Source: Arsenophonus sp052174475 (GTDB lineage: Bacteria; Pseudomonadota; Gammaproteobacteria; Enterobacterales; Enterobacteriaceae). Taken from it: a stretch of DNA of 64,000 bases. A program made the position numbers and the translations under genes. A model generated the notes under the pieces. It was given only the letters and a program-made list of their open reading frames with translations, searched no databases and had not been told where the DNA came from. Location: NCBI GenBank assembly GCA_052174475.1, contig JBQMRO010000005.1:1-64000 (forward strand). The letters run 5' to 3'. Positions 20,155 through 31,719 of the stretch are shown piece by piece (the first letter of the stretch is position 1; each line of letters begins with the position of its first letter).

Positions 20155-20778
20155 TTAGCTTGGAAAGCTACTATTGATTTTCATTTTTAATATTTCCTTC
20201 ATTATTTCAGATCCACTTGATTCAATTCCTTTAGAATAAGCCGCATGAGCGGCAGCGATATCACCTTTTTTTAGTAAAGCGTTGCCACGAATATCTTCAG
20301 CAATCATACTCCATCCTTTATTATGAACTTGAGTTAAAGTAATCAGAGCTTGATCTGTCTTGTTTAAAGCTAATTGTACACGTGCTAATCTTATATTGAT
20401 TAAATCTTTAAGATCATCTATTTTTGCCTTAGCTAGGGCATTTAGTAATGCTTTTTCTGCACCAATAATATCACTTTTTTCCACTGCAATTTTAGCTAAT
20501 TCAATATTTGTCAATACACCATAAATATTATTTGTTTCATTAGCAAATTGCTTGCCAGAAGCGAGTGCTTGTTTTGAACCTGTTTGCAATTGAGAAGAAA
20601 TTTTCTCAAAAGTTTGAGCACTTTCTTGCAAACAATTTGTGTGATATGATTGCCAATAATTCCAAGCAATAATTGCGATAAATCCAATAGCTATCCAAGT
20701 TGCTAACGCTTTAGCATTGTTGATAAAAAAGCATTTGATAGCATCTATCTGCTTATTTTTAGTGGTATAGATTTCCAC
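20155..20778 (-). CDS. yfgM: YfgM, membrane-anchored TPR protein of the Sec translocon
   Basis: YfgM is an inner-membrane protein with a periplasmic TPR-like domain, known to associate with PpiD and SecYEG. The 207-residue product begins MEIYTTKNKQIDAIKCFF, matching MEIYENENDQVEAVKRFF of E. coli. One membrane helix spans about residues 24-44 (ATWIAIGFIAIIAWNYW). Helical repeats follow, including NIRLARVQLALNKTDQAL. It sits 10 bp after hisS and 13 bp before bamB, the conserved order. Confidence 0.93.
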   Translation of the reverse strand: MEIYTTKNKQIDAIKCFFINNAKALATWIAIGFIAIIAWNYWQSYHTNCLQESAQTFEKISSQLQTGSKQALASGKQFANETNNIYGVLTNIELAKIAVEKSDIIGAEKALLNALAKAKIDDLKDLINIRLARVQLALNKTDQALITLTQVHNKGWSMIAEDIRGNALLKKGDIAAAHAAYSKGIESSGSEIMKEILKMKINSSFPS

Positions 20779-20788
20779 AGAGTCTCCT

Positions 20789-22066
20789 TTAATCTAAAAG
20801 ATTAGTCAAACTTACAGAAATATTTTTCTGAGAAATTTTTTCCTGTTCACCCGTACGTAAATCTTTTATTGTGACTTTACCAGATTGATACTCATCTTCA
20901 CCTAAAATTATGGCAATTTTCGCCTGGTATTTATCTGCTCGAGCTAACTGTTTTTTAACATTACCACCGCTATGATGAGTCATCAATTTCAAATCTGGTA
21001 GATTATCGCGAATTTTTTCCGCCAAGACTAATATTGCCTGTTGACTTGCCTCACCACAAGCAACTAAATAAACATCAACTAAGTTATGTTTAGCAACAAA
21101 ATCTGGGTTAATCTGACGTACCAATAATACTACGCGCTCCATTCCCATTGCAAAACCAACCGCGGAGGTTGCCTGCCCGCCAAGTTGCTCTACCAGACCA
21201 TCATAACGACCCCCAGCACATACAGTATCCTGCGCCCCTAATGCATCAGTAACCCATTCAAATACAGTACGATTATAATAATCTAAACCACGAACTAAAC
21301 GTTGATTAATTCGAAATTGAATACCTGCTATATCAAGTAATTTACAAAGTCCAATAAAATGTTGTTTTGACTCATCATCAAGATAATTAGCAAGTAATGG
21401 AGCATTATTAAGTAGTTTTTGCACGTCAGGATTTTTTGAATCAAGGATACGTAATGGGTTAGTCGATAGTCGACGTCGACAATCTTCATCCAATTTATCT
21501 TCATACTGTTGTAAATAAGTAACTAATGCCTGACGGTATTTTGCTCGGGCTGCTAATGATCCAATTGAGTTTAACTCCAGTGAAACATATTTAGCAATCC
21601 CTAGTTCACGCCACCAACGTGCTGTCATAATGATAAGTTCGGCATCAATAGCTGGCCCAGCTAAACCAAAAACTTCAGCACCTAATTGATGAAATTGACG
21701 ATAACGTCCTTTTTGTGGCCGCTCATAACGAAACATGGGGCCTAAATACCATAGACGTTGTTGCTGATTATATAGTAACCCATGTTCGATCCCAGCACGT
21801 ACACAACCGGCTGTATTCTCTGGACGCAGAGTTAAACTATCACCATTCCCATAATCAAAGGTATACATTTCTTTTTCAACTACGTCAGTGACTTCACCTA
21901 TTGCGTGAGAAAATAAATAGCTTTTCTCTACTAGAGGAGTTCGAATCTCACTAAAACAATAACTCCTAAGGATTTGTTTTAATTTATTTTCAATTTTTTG
22001 CCAGAATTTAATATCGGCAGGAAGACAGTCATTCATACCGCGAATAGCTTGAATCTTTTTAGCCAC
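20789..22066 (-). CDS. hisS: Histidyl-tRNA synthetase
   Basis: HisS charges tRNA-His. The class II enzyme has 425 residues (424 in E. coli). Motif 2 lies around MFRYERPQKGRYRQFHQLGAE. The His-specific segments RGLDYYNRTVFEW and AGGRYDGLVEQLGG are present, motif 3 is GFAMGMERVV, and a C-terminal anticodon-binding domain begins near VDVYLVACGE. It is the first gene of the minus-strand run. In E. coli ispG lies upstream, but no trace of it is visible here. Confidence 0.97.
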   Translation of the reverse strand: MAKKIQAIRGMNDCLPADIKFWQKIENKLKQILRSYCFSEIRTPLVEKSYLFSHAIGEVTDVVEKEMYTFDYGNGDSLTLRPENTAGCVRAGIEHGLLYNQQQRLWYLGPMFRYERPQKGRYRQFHQLGAEVFGLAGPAIDAELIIMTARWWRELGIAKYVSLELNSIGSLAARAKYRQALVTYLQQYEDKLDEDCRRRLSTNPLRILDSKNPDVQKLLNNAPLLANYLDDESKQHFIGLCKLLDIAGIQFRINQRLVRGLDYYNRTVFEWVTDALGAQDTVCAGGRYDGLVEQLGGQATSAVGFAMGMERVVLLVRQINPDFVAKHNLVDVYLVACGEASQQAILVLAEKIRDNLPDLKLMTHHSGGNVKKQLARADKYQAKIAIILGEDEYQSGKVTIKDLRTGEQEKISQKNISVSLTNLLD

Positions 22067-22820
22067 TTTATTTCTCTATTTTAAAATTTACCATAATTTT
22101 AATTATAAAAGTGAATATTAATAGGGTGCAATCTATAAACAAAATTAGCTTATCATTTTATGATCTATAATTGATAATTTTTATTTTTATATACAATTTA
22201 GATTTATTATGACAGTTGGTATCTTTCAACTGAAACTAATAAGGTATTTAAATAATAAAAAAGCACACAAACACAAAAAGAAACTTCATTTTTCCCATCA
22301 ACTAATTACCTAGTTAACGCAAAGAGTAACAGCAAAAATCAACTATTCCGCTACAATTAGCATATCAATAAATTATGCTAATGCGTCTATGTATGTATGT
22401 GCAAGATAAATTATTAATAAATAGAAATAATATACTTAATAAATAATGCATTAATAAAATATTATTTATAGCATTGATTATTATCAATACTAAAAATATA
22501 TACTATTCAACCATCTGAATTCAGGTATTCCTTTAGGTTTTTTAAAAACAAATGCAACGTGTTTTGCAGATGAACTGTAAAATTGCAAATAGATTAAATT
22601 TAAGGAAAGTTACGATGATCGCCAATGCTTATATCTCCATTTAACAGAAGAGGATTTAAACTTTATAGAAATATTTTCTAGCCAAAAAAAAATTAGAAAA
22701 TTAGGCTATTTTAGCCTTGAAAAAATACTATCAAAAATTAATAATAAAGTTATTATTTAAGCTTGATGATATTGACAAATGTAAGCAGTATGTTGAGAGT
22801 TATACTCATTTCTGATCTAT
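22067..22820. other. Spacer upstream of hisS with an unidentified frame
   Basis: No ispG remnant was found. Near 22,630-22,755 a plus-strand frame reads LHLTEEDLNFIEIFSS and then KKIRKLGYFSLEKILSKI. I do not recognise it with confidence; it could be the edge of a lost mobile gene. The promoter of hisS must lie in the first part of this stretch, but I cannot pick it out. Confidence 0.35.
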
Positions 22821-22821
22821 G

Positions 22822-24030
22822 TGATCTCGGAGATGGTGTGGCATATGTGATATATCATGCTGATTGATTTCATGAATAACTTCAACAACAGAGAGATGAT
22901 ATGTCATGAAAATTCTACTCTACAGGTATTTCCGAAACTAGATATTAGTATATCTCTTTCCATAAATTTATTTGTAATCGCGCTAGCTAACTTTATAGAC
23001 GTACCGCTGTTGAAGCTGAGTTTGAAGTCATGCTGCAACAACATATTGAACGGTTGATTTATTGGGTGCTATTATTGTTCTTCTTAACGGTTATTTAAGA
23101 CAGCGAAGCATACAGACTGATATTGGCCATATTGAGATTAAAGCGCCTAAGATCGGGAGTGTTGGTCGTAAGCCTGAAACGGAATATGATTCTAAATCTC
23201 CTTACTACTATCTTAGCTGAAGCGTGCAAAAAGCAGTGAAAAGTTGCTACCATGGCCTATATACGTGAAATATTATCCATCAGTCATTTTCACGAAGCTA
23301 TTTAGGCGCTTCTCGGTACAAAGCTCATGGTTATCTTGCTAAGTGCTATAAATAAACTGAAACAGCGATGATTTAAAGAGCACAAGTAATGGTTCCAGCA
23401 TGATTTAAGCGATACACGCTATGATTATTTGTATGCTAAATGGCGTATCACCTGTTAGGCAAGCTGATCGCCTGTTCTTGCTGCTCATTATTGGTATCAC
23501 TGAGAATAAATATAAAAAAATAATTGTTCTAAGATGGTTATCAAGAGTTAGAAGCCAACTTGGTCTAACCTCTCAATTGTCTGCGAGCGCATGGCTTAAC
23601 TGCATCTCTAAATTTGATATAGAATATGGTGCCCTTATACTTTTAGAATACTATAGTAATGATATTCCAAGACATGCAGGAATAACGCCATTAGTTACAT
23701 AAAATAGCTAATGCACTGGTTTCATTTCTTTAAAGGCATGCAACTGAAAGTTAAAAACTGTAAGTTTGCTAGGAAATTTAGTTAACAAGAGAGCTATTAT
23801 TACGCTGATAAAGCTCTTGATATTTTTGTTAGCAAGGTTTTAGCAAAGTATATCCTGGAGCGATAAAAAATCTGGAACTAGTTAAGGGAATTTGACCCTT
23901 GTTGACCATGCTGCTAAAAAACGTCCAATTTAAGGATAGAGAATAGATTATACAAAGCATAAGAGTGAAACGTAGCCTGATAACCAATGCATCAGATTTG
24001 CTAATAACTCATTAGCCAGATTGAATTATT
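22822..24030 (+). mobile_element. IS256-family element remnant, copy d
   Basis: Transposase pieces are readable in changing frames: IEIKAPKIGS near 23,130, and DRLFLLLIIGITENKYKKII near 23,470. The second matches the IS256-family segment DRQCLLVIIGVTEHGKKELL, which contains one of the catalytic aspartates. The right end (GATTTGCTAATAACTC) is at about 23,995-24,011. It is interrupted throughout. Confidence 0.85.
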
Positions 24031-25250
24031 TATTACATGGATGTCGTAATAATAAAATTAAACCTATTAATTCGAAATTATGCGATCAGATTTATTTGTT
24101 GTCATCATTGCTATTGGAATGCAATGAACCTGTTCAACTAGGTTTAGTTATTGCTTAGTCGAAATCAATAATATACTTGGACATAAAAGCAGTAAGATTA
24201 TTAAAATAGCTATCAATAACAATGATTTAGAAATAGATTTCCATATTAAAAGGAATCAAACTTAAATATATCCGTAAAGCAGCATTAAAATATGAGCAGA
24301 TGGATTAGATTATACTATATTAAAAATAATTTGGTCTATATTGGTACAGGACACACCTATTAGAAAGTGGTAAACTATTAGTCTTTATATAAATTTTTAT
24401 TTAAGTAAAAGACTTTACTAGTATTTAAAATTTTAAAAATCTTTTTAAAACCGATGTTATATAAAATTAAACGTTAATTTTGGATGAAAGAAACTTAAAT
24501 TTTGTTATTGTTAATCCTAGTAACAAATAGAAAAATTAATCGCTGAAATTGTAAAGTGTTTATTAAGTTTATATTATAAAAATAATTTATGGCTACTTTA
24601 ATTATACAGCTGTATATTTTACAGCTGTTCTGAGTTAGCGGAATATTTTTCAGTGTTAATTTATGATTTATAATTAAAAAAGATAAGTTTTTGATCAAGG
24701 GATTGTTATTTAAATCCCAATGTTTGGTTTATCATGCTATTTTTAGATTTTACGCCAAATATCGCCATTTGCGAGTGGGTAATAAATTATTTTATTGATA
24801 TCAAACTAGCTGTTTTTATACTGCCCAGTAGTATACGACAAGAGATCCTATCTTAGTTAATTAACTAGATAAGTTAATTTTTATGAAAGATCCGCTTTTC
24901 AAAGTTGGAATTATTGCACTGATTTTCCTAAATGTGATCATGAAATGTTAATACCTGCTAGGTATTATACCTGGCATTTTTATTTTTAATTATGATTAAT
25001 AGAAAAAAGTTTATGGTTAGAAAAACAAATTTCTATTTAAGAGAAGAAAAAAAGTATTATCCTTTGCTAAAAGCAAAGTAAGATTGGTTTACTGAATCTA
25101 TTTTAAATAAAAATTTTATCAGAGTGTGTATTTTTGATAAAATTCACTTTTTTAATAAAATTAATCCTATGGATTAATTTAGAAAGGATTGTTTTTCATT
25201 TTATAGATTGTTGTTAATAACAATTCTGTTACTTGTCTTAGACAAGTTGA
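24031..25250. other. Long spacer, unidentified remnants
   Basis: I recognise no gene. Around 24,080-24,380 there are short plus-strand stretches such as INSKLCDQIYLLSSLLLECN that may be an old coding sequence, but I cannot name it. No asnS remnant, the usual neighbour of ompF, is visible. Confidence 0.4.
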
Positions 25251-26945
25251 TCATGAATAAAAATATCCTGTCGTCATGCAGAATGCATTTGTGTGTATGT
25301 ATTCGCAGAAATCCTTTTATTAGGATGGCGAACCTCGGTTTTTTTTAGTTTTTTGCTAGCTGTTATCTTCAGCGCCTATATATCTTCGCTAATATAATGT
25401 GTTTCGTTGAGGATTCGACAAGAAATCATAGTAATGCAGAATTTTGAAATGCCTTGCCGAAATATGGATAATATAGTGTTAAATCATTTTTTATTGCGTC
25501 AGAGACGACACTGCCGTTACTGCTTAGTTCGATGGTTATAATATAATTGACGTATACTCCCATCTTACTCAGTAATATCGTAGTTTTAATATGTATGGTT
25601 GGGAATTTAAGGTAGCGACAAAGCTGTTTCATGCTATTCCACCTTTTTGTTTTTTAGCGAAAAGCACATTTTAGTAACGTTCATACTATTCCTTCAGGTA
25701 ACGCCGTTACTGCTTCTTAGCGCAGATTTACCACAGACCACAGAAAAACAACCTGGGATTTATTAGATCATAGTTCTGATACAGCAGCTATGGATGACAG
25801 CGCCTAACCAGATTTTTCGACCGCTTTTTTTAATGAAAGCTTATGGTATACAGAATGTTGAATATCTAGACCGTTATGATTCATAAAGACATAAACATAC
25901 GAATGTAATTAAGTTGTTAACTATAGTTGTATAAGGCACACAAGATACTAATTTCGATATCCTGTTGCGGGGTTGCCCCACTGCAGCATAGTGCGAGGTA
26001 GGCTCGAAATAGAGATTTTAGTAACGGTCAGTTATTATAAAAAAGCCAAAAGAAGATGAGTATAATAATGAAAGTAATATCTTGTTAGTCGCAATCAGGT
26101 AAAATATGAATTTGCTTGTACTATAACCAATGAACGATAGCTTTGATGCCGCATTAATTGCAGGTTTTTATAACTCTACAACTTTCGCAGAAAAAATGGT
26201 TGTGGAAACATTCATAAGAGCACAATGTTAGCAGCTGGACAGACACCTATGGAATAGGTGGTGCAGACAAACATTTGCTTAACAAAATAGATGAGTCCAT
26301 AAGTTAACACTTTCATCGTGTTTTTTAAGAAAGTTATTCCAGAATTCATTAATGGTAAAAAGCAGTTTAGTTTGGCGGGGTTATATGTATATGCATCTTA
26401 GGTGGTATCTTGTCAGAGAAAATAGAAATCGTCATGTTATAAGTATTGGTCAGATCTATCGGCTAAACTATCTTTATGTTTATCTAGGGAGCAAAGATAA
26501 TATGAATTATTATTCCTAATTCCATATAGGTTATGGAATGATCAGCAAACATATTTTAGTGATTCTACCTTCATATGCAGATGAAGGTAGAATCATCGGC
26601 TTATAGCCTTAGGCCACTTTATTTCTCAAAACTAAGGGTAATCGGTGACTATAGAGACGGATAATATTTGTGTGTTGAGAAAAAAATGGGGACCGAGAGG
26701 CGAATACATTACCGTATGTCCTCTTTATGGTGTCATTAAGATTTAATCGATCTACTCTTATTTATTTTAGAATGGAAATCATAAAGCGCTTCGGATAAAC
26801 AGGTTCTGTAATACCTGAAATCGCGTGGCTGTTCTGATTTACCCGATTTACGCTTTTTAGAAGATTTATTCAAAGCCATATTTGTATAAATTTCTAAAAA
26901 ATTAATATATCGCAAAGTATAAAGTAGTACTCAGATCATGAACAT
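25250..26945. repeat. Dispersed repeat B, copy 1 (unidentified)
   Basis: This stretch of about 1.7 kb aligns, with heavy divergence, to 37,950-39,515. Shared landmarks include a CGAATC/ATTCGC-type block followed by CTTTTAT near the left end, GATATCCTGTTG near 25,960, and AAAAAATTAATATATCG near the right end. Both strands carry broken frames. A minus-strand frame at 25426-25632 reads MKQLCRYLKFPTIHIKTTIL, and another near 26,880 reads MALNKSSKKRKSGKSEQPRD. A perfect 14-bp hairpin lies at 26561-26594. I cannot assign a family. Confidence 0.6.
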
Positions 26946-27199
26946 TACAAAAATAACGTAATTGCAACGCTCAACACCATACTGTGCTACGTTTCCTATT
27001 ATTTATATTTTAAAACATAAAATTTCTTCTTGTAAGAAGTATTGTATTTTTGTATTATTTCAAAGTAAATAAAATATTTTCCAGTGGAACACTGGACGCA
27101 GAAACAAGACGACACTAAACTATTAGAAATAGTTCCAAATGGTTAGGAACTTATTTTTGGCAATGTTAGGTGTCTGAAATAACACCAATGAGGGTAATA

Positions 27200-28318
27200 A
27201 TGATGAAGCGCAATATATTTGCAATAGTTATCCCGGCGGCGTTCTTAGCTGGTACAGCAAACGCAGCTGAAATCTATAATAAAGACGGCAATAAACTGGA
27301 TCTATATGGTAAAGTTGGCGTTCGTCACTTATTTAGCAAAAACAGTGGTAGCAATGATTCGGGTGTACATTTTGGTATTAAAGGTGACACTCAAATCTCT
27401 GATCAACTAACTGGTTTTGGTCGTTTTGAATTGGAAACTAAAACTAATAAAAGTGACGCTGAGAACGAAAATACAAATCGTTTAGCTTATACCGGCTTAA
27501 AAATTGCTGACTTTGGTTCATTGGACTATGGGCGAAACTATGGTGTTCTTTATGATGTCAGCGCATGGACTAACGTTCTGCCTCTTTATGGTGGAGACTA
27601 TATATCTCAGACTGGCAGCTACTTAACTGGCCGTAACCTGTTAACTTACCGTAGTACAGATTTCTTTGGTATAGTTGATGGATTAAACTTCGCCCTGCAG
27701 TATCAAGGCAAAAATACAAAAAGCAACGAATCAGGTACCTCAGATTACTTAAAAAACAATGGTGATGGCTTTAGTGTAGCTGCTAACTATAATATCGGCT
27801 GGGGTGTTGCATTAGGTGCAGGTTATGCAAAATCTAATCGTAGTATGACTGATGAAAATAAAGATTTAAGCGGCGCTGGTGGTAATAGTGCTGAGGGTTG
27901 GAACGCCGGTATTAAATATGACGCCAATAACCTATATTTAGCAGCAATGTATGGCGAAACTCGTAATATGACTAGCTTTGGTCATGGTGTAGATTCTCTT
28001 ACTGATCTTAGTTTAACTCGAGTTGCTAACAAAGCTGAGAACTTTGAATTGGTTGGTCAGTATTTGTTTGATGAAATTGGTCTAAAACCATCTATCGCTT
28101 ATGTGCAATCTAAAGGGAAAGATTTGCCTGATGTTATTTACGCTCAAAAGCAAGATTTAGTGAAATACGTTTCTCTTGGTGCTTTCTATTATTTCAACAA
28201 AAATCTGACCGCAGTTGTTGATTATAAGATCAACCTAATTAATAGTAATGACTTTACCAAAAAATATGGTATTAACAGTGATAATTTGGTTGGTCTAGGT
28301 TTAGTTTATCAATTCTAA
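27200..28318 (+). CDS. ompF: Outer-membrane porin, OmpF/OmpC type
   Basis: This is a general diffusion porin, a trimeric 16-stranded beta-barrel. I start it at the ATG at 27200, preceded by GAGG, giving 372 residues. The signal peptide MMKRNIFAIVIPAAFLAGTA ends in NA before AEIYNKDGNKLDLYGK. Porin landmarks are SLDYGRNYGVLYD, the loop-3 segment LPLYGGD (PEFGGD in E. coli OmpF) and the C-terminal LVGLGLVYQF with the terminal Phe recognised by BAM. I call it ompF because aspC follows, as in E. coli; by sequence it could equally be ompC-like. A terminator lies 48 bp downstream. Confidence 0.92.
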   Translation: MMKRNIFAIVIPAAFLAGTANAAEIYNKDGNKLDLYGKVGVRHLFSKNSGSNDSGVHFGIKGDTQISDQLTGFGRFELETKTNKSDAENENTNRLAYTGLKIADFGSLDYGRNYGVLYDVSAWTNVLPLYGGDYISQTGSYLTGRNLLTYRSTDFFGIVDGLNFALQYQGKNTKSNESGTSDYLKNNGDGFSVAANYNIGWGVALGAGYAKSNRSMTDENKDLSGAGGNSAEGWNAGIKYDANNLYLAAMYGETRNMTSFGHGVDSLTDLSLTRVANKAENFELVGQYLFDEIGLKPSIAYVQSKGKDLPDVIYAQKQDLVKYVSLGAFYYFNKNLTAVVDYKINLINSNDFTKKYGINSDNLVGLGLVYQF

Positions 28319-28365
28319 TTATCATTTATCAGTAATTAACAGTAAAAGTGAAACATAAATTTAAA

Positions 28366-28398
28366 AAGCAGTGCTAGAGTAAAAAGCGCTGCTTTTTT
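28366..28398 (+). terminator. Intrinsic terminator after ompF
   Basis: AAGCAGTGCT pairs with AGCGCTGCTT (one G-U pair) and is followed by a T-run. It lies 48 bp past the porin stop, so aspC is probably transcribed separately. Confidence 0.8.
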
Positions 28399-28571
28399 AT
28401 CATTTTATGTTAAGTAGTAACTTAACTATTATCAGGTTAACAATATCAACCTAAAATATCATAAGTTTGCTTTATTTTTATCGCAGAGTATTGAAATCAT
28501 TTTCATCGCATCATCTTTAGGATGATCCTCATCGATTACTAAATCGTAAGTGAGTTAGTGAAATTATAAAT

Positions 28572-29762
28572 ATGTTGGGAAATATTATTCCGGCTCCTGC
28601 CGATCCTATTTTAGGATTAACAGAGAGTTTTAATACTGATCCGCGTAAACAAAAAATTAATTTAGGTATTGGTGTTTACAAGGATGAATCAGGGAAAACC
28701 CCTATTCTTATGTCCGTCAAAAAAGCAGAAAAATATCTCTTAGACAACGAAGTGACTAAAAATTATCTCGCTATTAGCGGAATAGCGGAATTTGCCAGCG
28801 TTACTCAAACATTACTGTTTGGCAGCAATCATCCAATTATTACCCAAAATCGTGCTCGCACTTTACAGACACCAGGTGGAACTGGCGCATTGCGTATTGC
28901 CAGTGAATTTATTGCTAAACAGACATCCGCACAACGGATCTGGGTTACTCAACCAACCTGGCCAAATCACAAGAATATATTTAAAGCTGCTAACCTGATA
29001 ACGTGTCAGTATAATTACTATGATGCTGAAAAGCATAATTTAGATTTTGCTGGCATGTTAACCAGCTTAGAAGATGCGAATCCGGGTGATGTTCTATTAC
29101 TACATGGTTGCTGTCATAACCCTACCGGTATCGATCCAACGCCAGAACAATGGGAAATCCTATCTACTCTGGCAGTAGAAAAAAACTTATTACCGGTTTT
29201 TGATTTTGCCTATCAAGGTTTTGCTAAAGGTTTAGAAGAAGATGCGCAAGGTTTACGTATTTTTATCAATAAAAATCCTGAAATCATCATTGCTAATTCC
29301 TATTCCAAAAATTTTGGATTATATAATGAACGGGTTGGTGCCTGTACGATTATTGCTAATAATAGTGATCAAGTAGAGAAAGCATTTAGTCAAATAAAAT
29401 TGATTATTAGAGCAAACTACTCTAATCCCCCTGCCCACGGTGCAGCCATTGTTACTACTATTTTATCCGACGAATTTCTAAAGAAAGAGTGGAGCGAAGA
29501 GCTAACAATAATGCGGGAGCGTATTCAACGTATGCGGCAGTTATTTGTAAATACATTACAAGAAAAAGGCGCTAAGCAAGATTTTAGTTTTATTAGCAAA
29601 CAAAACGGTATGTTCTCTTATAGTGGTCTTAATCAAGACCAAATAACTCAGTTACGTGAAAAACATGCTATATATGCAATTAGTTCAGGTCGAATTAATG
29701 TTGCGGGCTTAACATTACAAAATATAATTCCTTTATGCAAAGCTATCATTAATGTGTTATAA
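28572..29762 (+). CDS. aspC: Aspartate aminotransferase
   Basis: AspC is the PLP enzyme that interconverts aspartate/2-oxoglutarate and oxaloacetate/glutamate. It also transaminates aromatic keto acids. The product has 396 residues, equal to E. coli. The PLP-binding Lys is in SYSKNFGLYNERVG (about residue 246). Substrate and cofactor motifs TPGGTGALR, HGCCHNPTGIDP and FDFAYQGFAKG are all present, and the C-terminal arginine segment is SSGRINVAGL. It is intact, downstream of ompF as in E. coli. Confidence 0.97.
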   Translation: MLGNIIPAPADPILGLTESFNTDPRKQKINLGIGVYKDESGKTPILMSVKKAEKYLLDNEVTKNYLAISGIAEFASVTQTLLFGSNHPIITQNRARTLQTPGGTGALRIASEFIAKQTSAQRIWVTQPTWPNHKNIFKAANLITCQYNYYDAEKHNLDFAGMLTSLEDANPGDVLLLHGCCHNPTGIDPTPEQWEILSTLAVEKNLLPVFDFAYQGFAKGLEEDAQGLRIFINKNPEIIIANSYSKNFGLYNERVGACTIIANNSDQVEKAFSQIKLIIRANYSNPPAHGAAIVTTILSDEFLKKEWSEELTIMRERIQRMRQLFVNTLQEKGAKQDFSFISKQNGMFSYSGLNQDQITQLREKHAIYAISSGRINVAGLTLQNIIPLCKAIINVL

Positions 29763-29919
29763 AACACATTTTAATTTAAATGATTACTATTAAGCTAGGG
29801 CCTTAATCAACTTTTATTATGAGGTAGCCAGCTAGAAATTATAGATGTTTAATAAAATTATCTTTTATTAAAAAGATTGAATTGATGTTCAATACTCAAA
29901 TTGAGTTATGCTTATTTCT

Positions 29920-31285
29920 AGTGTATGATTTCGGAGATCTTAGCGTATCCTGCGATTGATTGCTTGAATAATTACAAAAACAAAGAGATGATATGCAAGG
30001 AAAAACCTATTCTATAGGTATTCGTAAAACCAGATATTACCTGTATTCACTTTTGCATGAACTTATCCGTAATAATGCTAGATAGCTGATAGCAGAACTA
30101 TTGAGATGGAGTTCGAAGCCATGCTGTAAAGAGCATGATGAACGCCTCCTTTGGCGGCGGGGAGTGTCTTCATGCCCATTCTCCGTAACGGTTTTTGTTA
30201 CAGAAAACTATAGAGACTGGTATTGGCGATGTGATATTAAAGTGCCTAAAGTAGGAGATTGCAGCGATAATAGAATATTCTTCAATAACTCGTTATTGCC
30301 GGTTTATCTGGACTTACAAAAATACAGAAAAGTTAATGAGATTATTATGCCTGCAAACCATCATATTGGTGATTTTCATGAATCTCTGAAGTACTTATCG
30401 ATCAAAAATAATAAGGTCTCTCTGAATACCATCAGTAAACTAAACAAGAATACCTTGAAGAATATAAGGATTGGTGCTTGCGTAATTTACACAATATCCC
30501 CTAACGTTTGTTTTTGTGTCGATAACATAATCATCCTCTCAGGAAACCTGAGAGTCTTTACCTGTTGATTAATATCGGGTGGAACTGGTATGGACGTAAG
30601 GATCTAATTGCAATGAAAATGATTATCGACAAGCAGAGAAGCATACTGGCTAAACTTTTCAATATCTGGTAAGCGCATGTGGCTTTACCCGTATCTTTTA
30701 GTGTTATTGCAGGAACCGATGCTCTTGGTTTTGAATGCAAAAGCAAAGATGTGTCTGTACACGCAGTATTAACGCCATTAGCTACACAAAATAGCTGTGT
30801 GCTGCTTTGTTTCCTTAAATGGATGCAGTAACGAAAGTTAAGGTGATCTGCGTGAGATTTGGTTACCAGAGATCTGCAATGTTGCTAATAAAGCTTTTGA
30901 TGTTTTATTGGTAAGGGTTTCAGCAAATATCCTGCAGCGATGAAGGTCTTGGAGAATGATCGATAAGAGTTGCTGGATTCTATCTTTTTCGTCAGCGTAC
31001 TGGGTATCATAAGAACGAAGAATCTGATTGAGTCGGCTTTTTGCGACAGTGAGCTTATGAAGCTGATCCACGAAGCGCTTGTAGTTAGAGAAAGCAACCA
31101 TTTCAATACTATTAAACTGCTCACGTCTGCTAAGAAAAATTAGAACCGCGGCCTAATGAGATTTAGGTATCTTGCCATACTGGTAAACAACACCAAATTC
31201 AAGGGCGGAGAACAGATTTACTAAGTATTAGAGTGGAAGATAATCTGATAGCCATACAACAGCTTTGCTAATAGCTCTCAGCGCA
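29920..31285 (+). mobile_element. IS256-family element remnant, copy e
   Basis: This is the most readable copy. A frame at 30101-30568 includes WRCDIKVPKVGDCSDNRIFF and NNSLLPVYL, matching the IS256-family IEIKVPKVRDRSGNGIFF and NSSLLPPYL. The frame then drifts and stops. Further pieces lie at about 31,110-31,190 (C-terminal NW...PR-type segment) and the right end is near 31,265-31,285. Confidence 0.87.
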
Positions 31286-31719
31286 AGTCATTATATATCA
31301 TTAAATTAAAGTGTTGAGTAAATAACGGTAACATGTATAACACGTATAAAATTTTAATATGCCGACTGATGCAGTAAAATAAATCATTATAGTTGATCGT
31401 ACTAGTTGTATTTCAACAACTTTTATAATGCTAGACGCAGAAATGGATGATAATAAGTATAGTTTTATTACTTTAAAACATTTGAATTTATAGAAGTCTG
31501 GGTTTTATTAGAATTAACCTTGATCTAAACAGCATGTCCAATAAAATTTAAATAATGTTTAATAAGTATTAATTCGTTATCTAAAAATGTTATTTGCCAG
31601 CTATTAATTTTATTTTTAAAATTATAAATTAATTTATTGCAGTGGATCAGTAGTAATGTTAAAACCTAATCAGCTATCAATAATAGTAAAATTTTAAATT
31701 ACCTCAATAAGGGTAGGTG
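31286..31719. other. Spacer upstream of serC
   Basis: I find no recognisable gene. A short plus-strand frame (MLDAEMDDNKYSFITLKHL, near 31,428-31,484) is unassigned. The serC promoter probably lies in the last 150 bases. Confidence 0.4.

Noticed and set aside
30101..30568. 155-codon open frame as a new gene
   Set aside because: It contains the IS256-family VPKxxD...NNSLLPVYL segment and is a fragment of a dead transposase.
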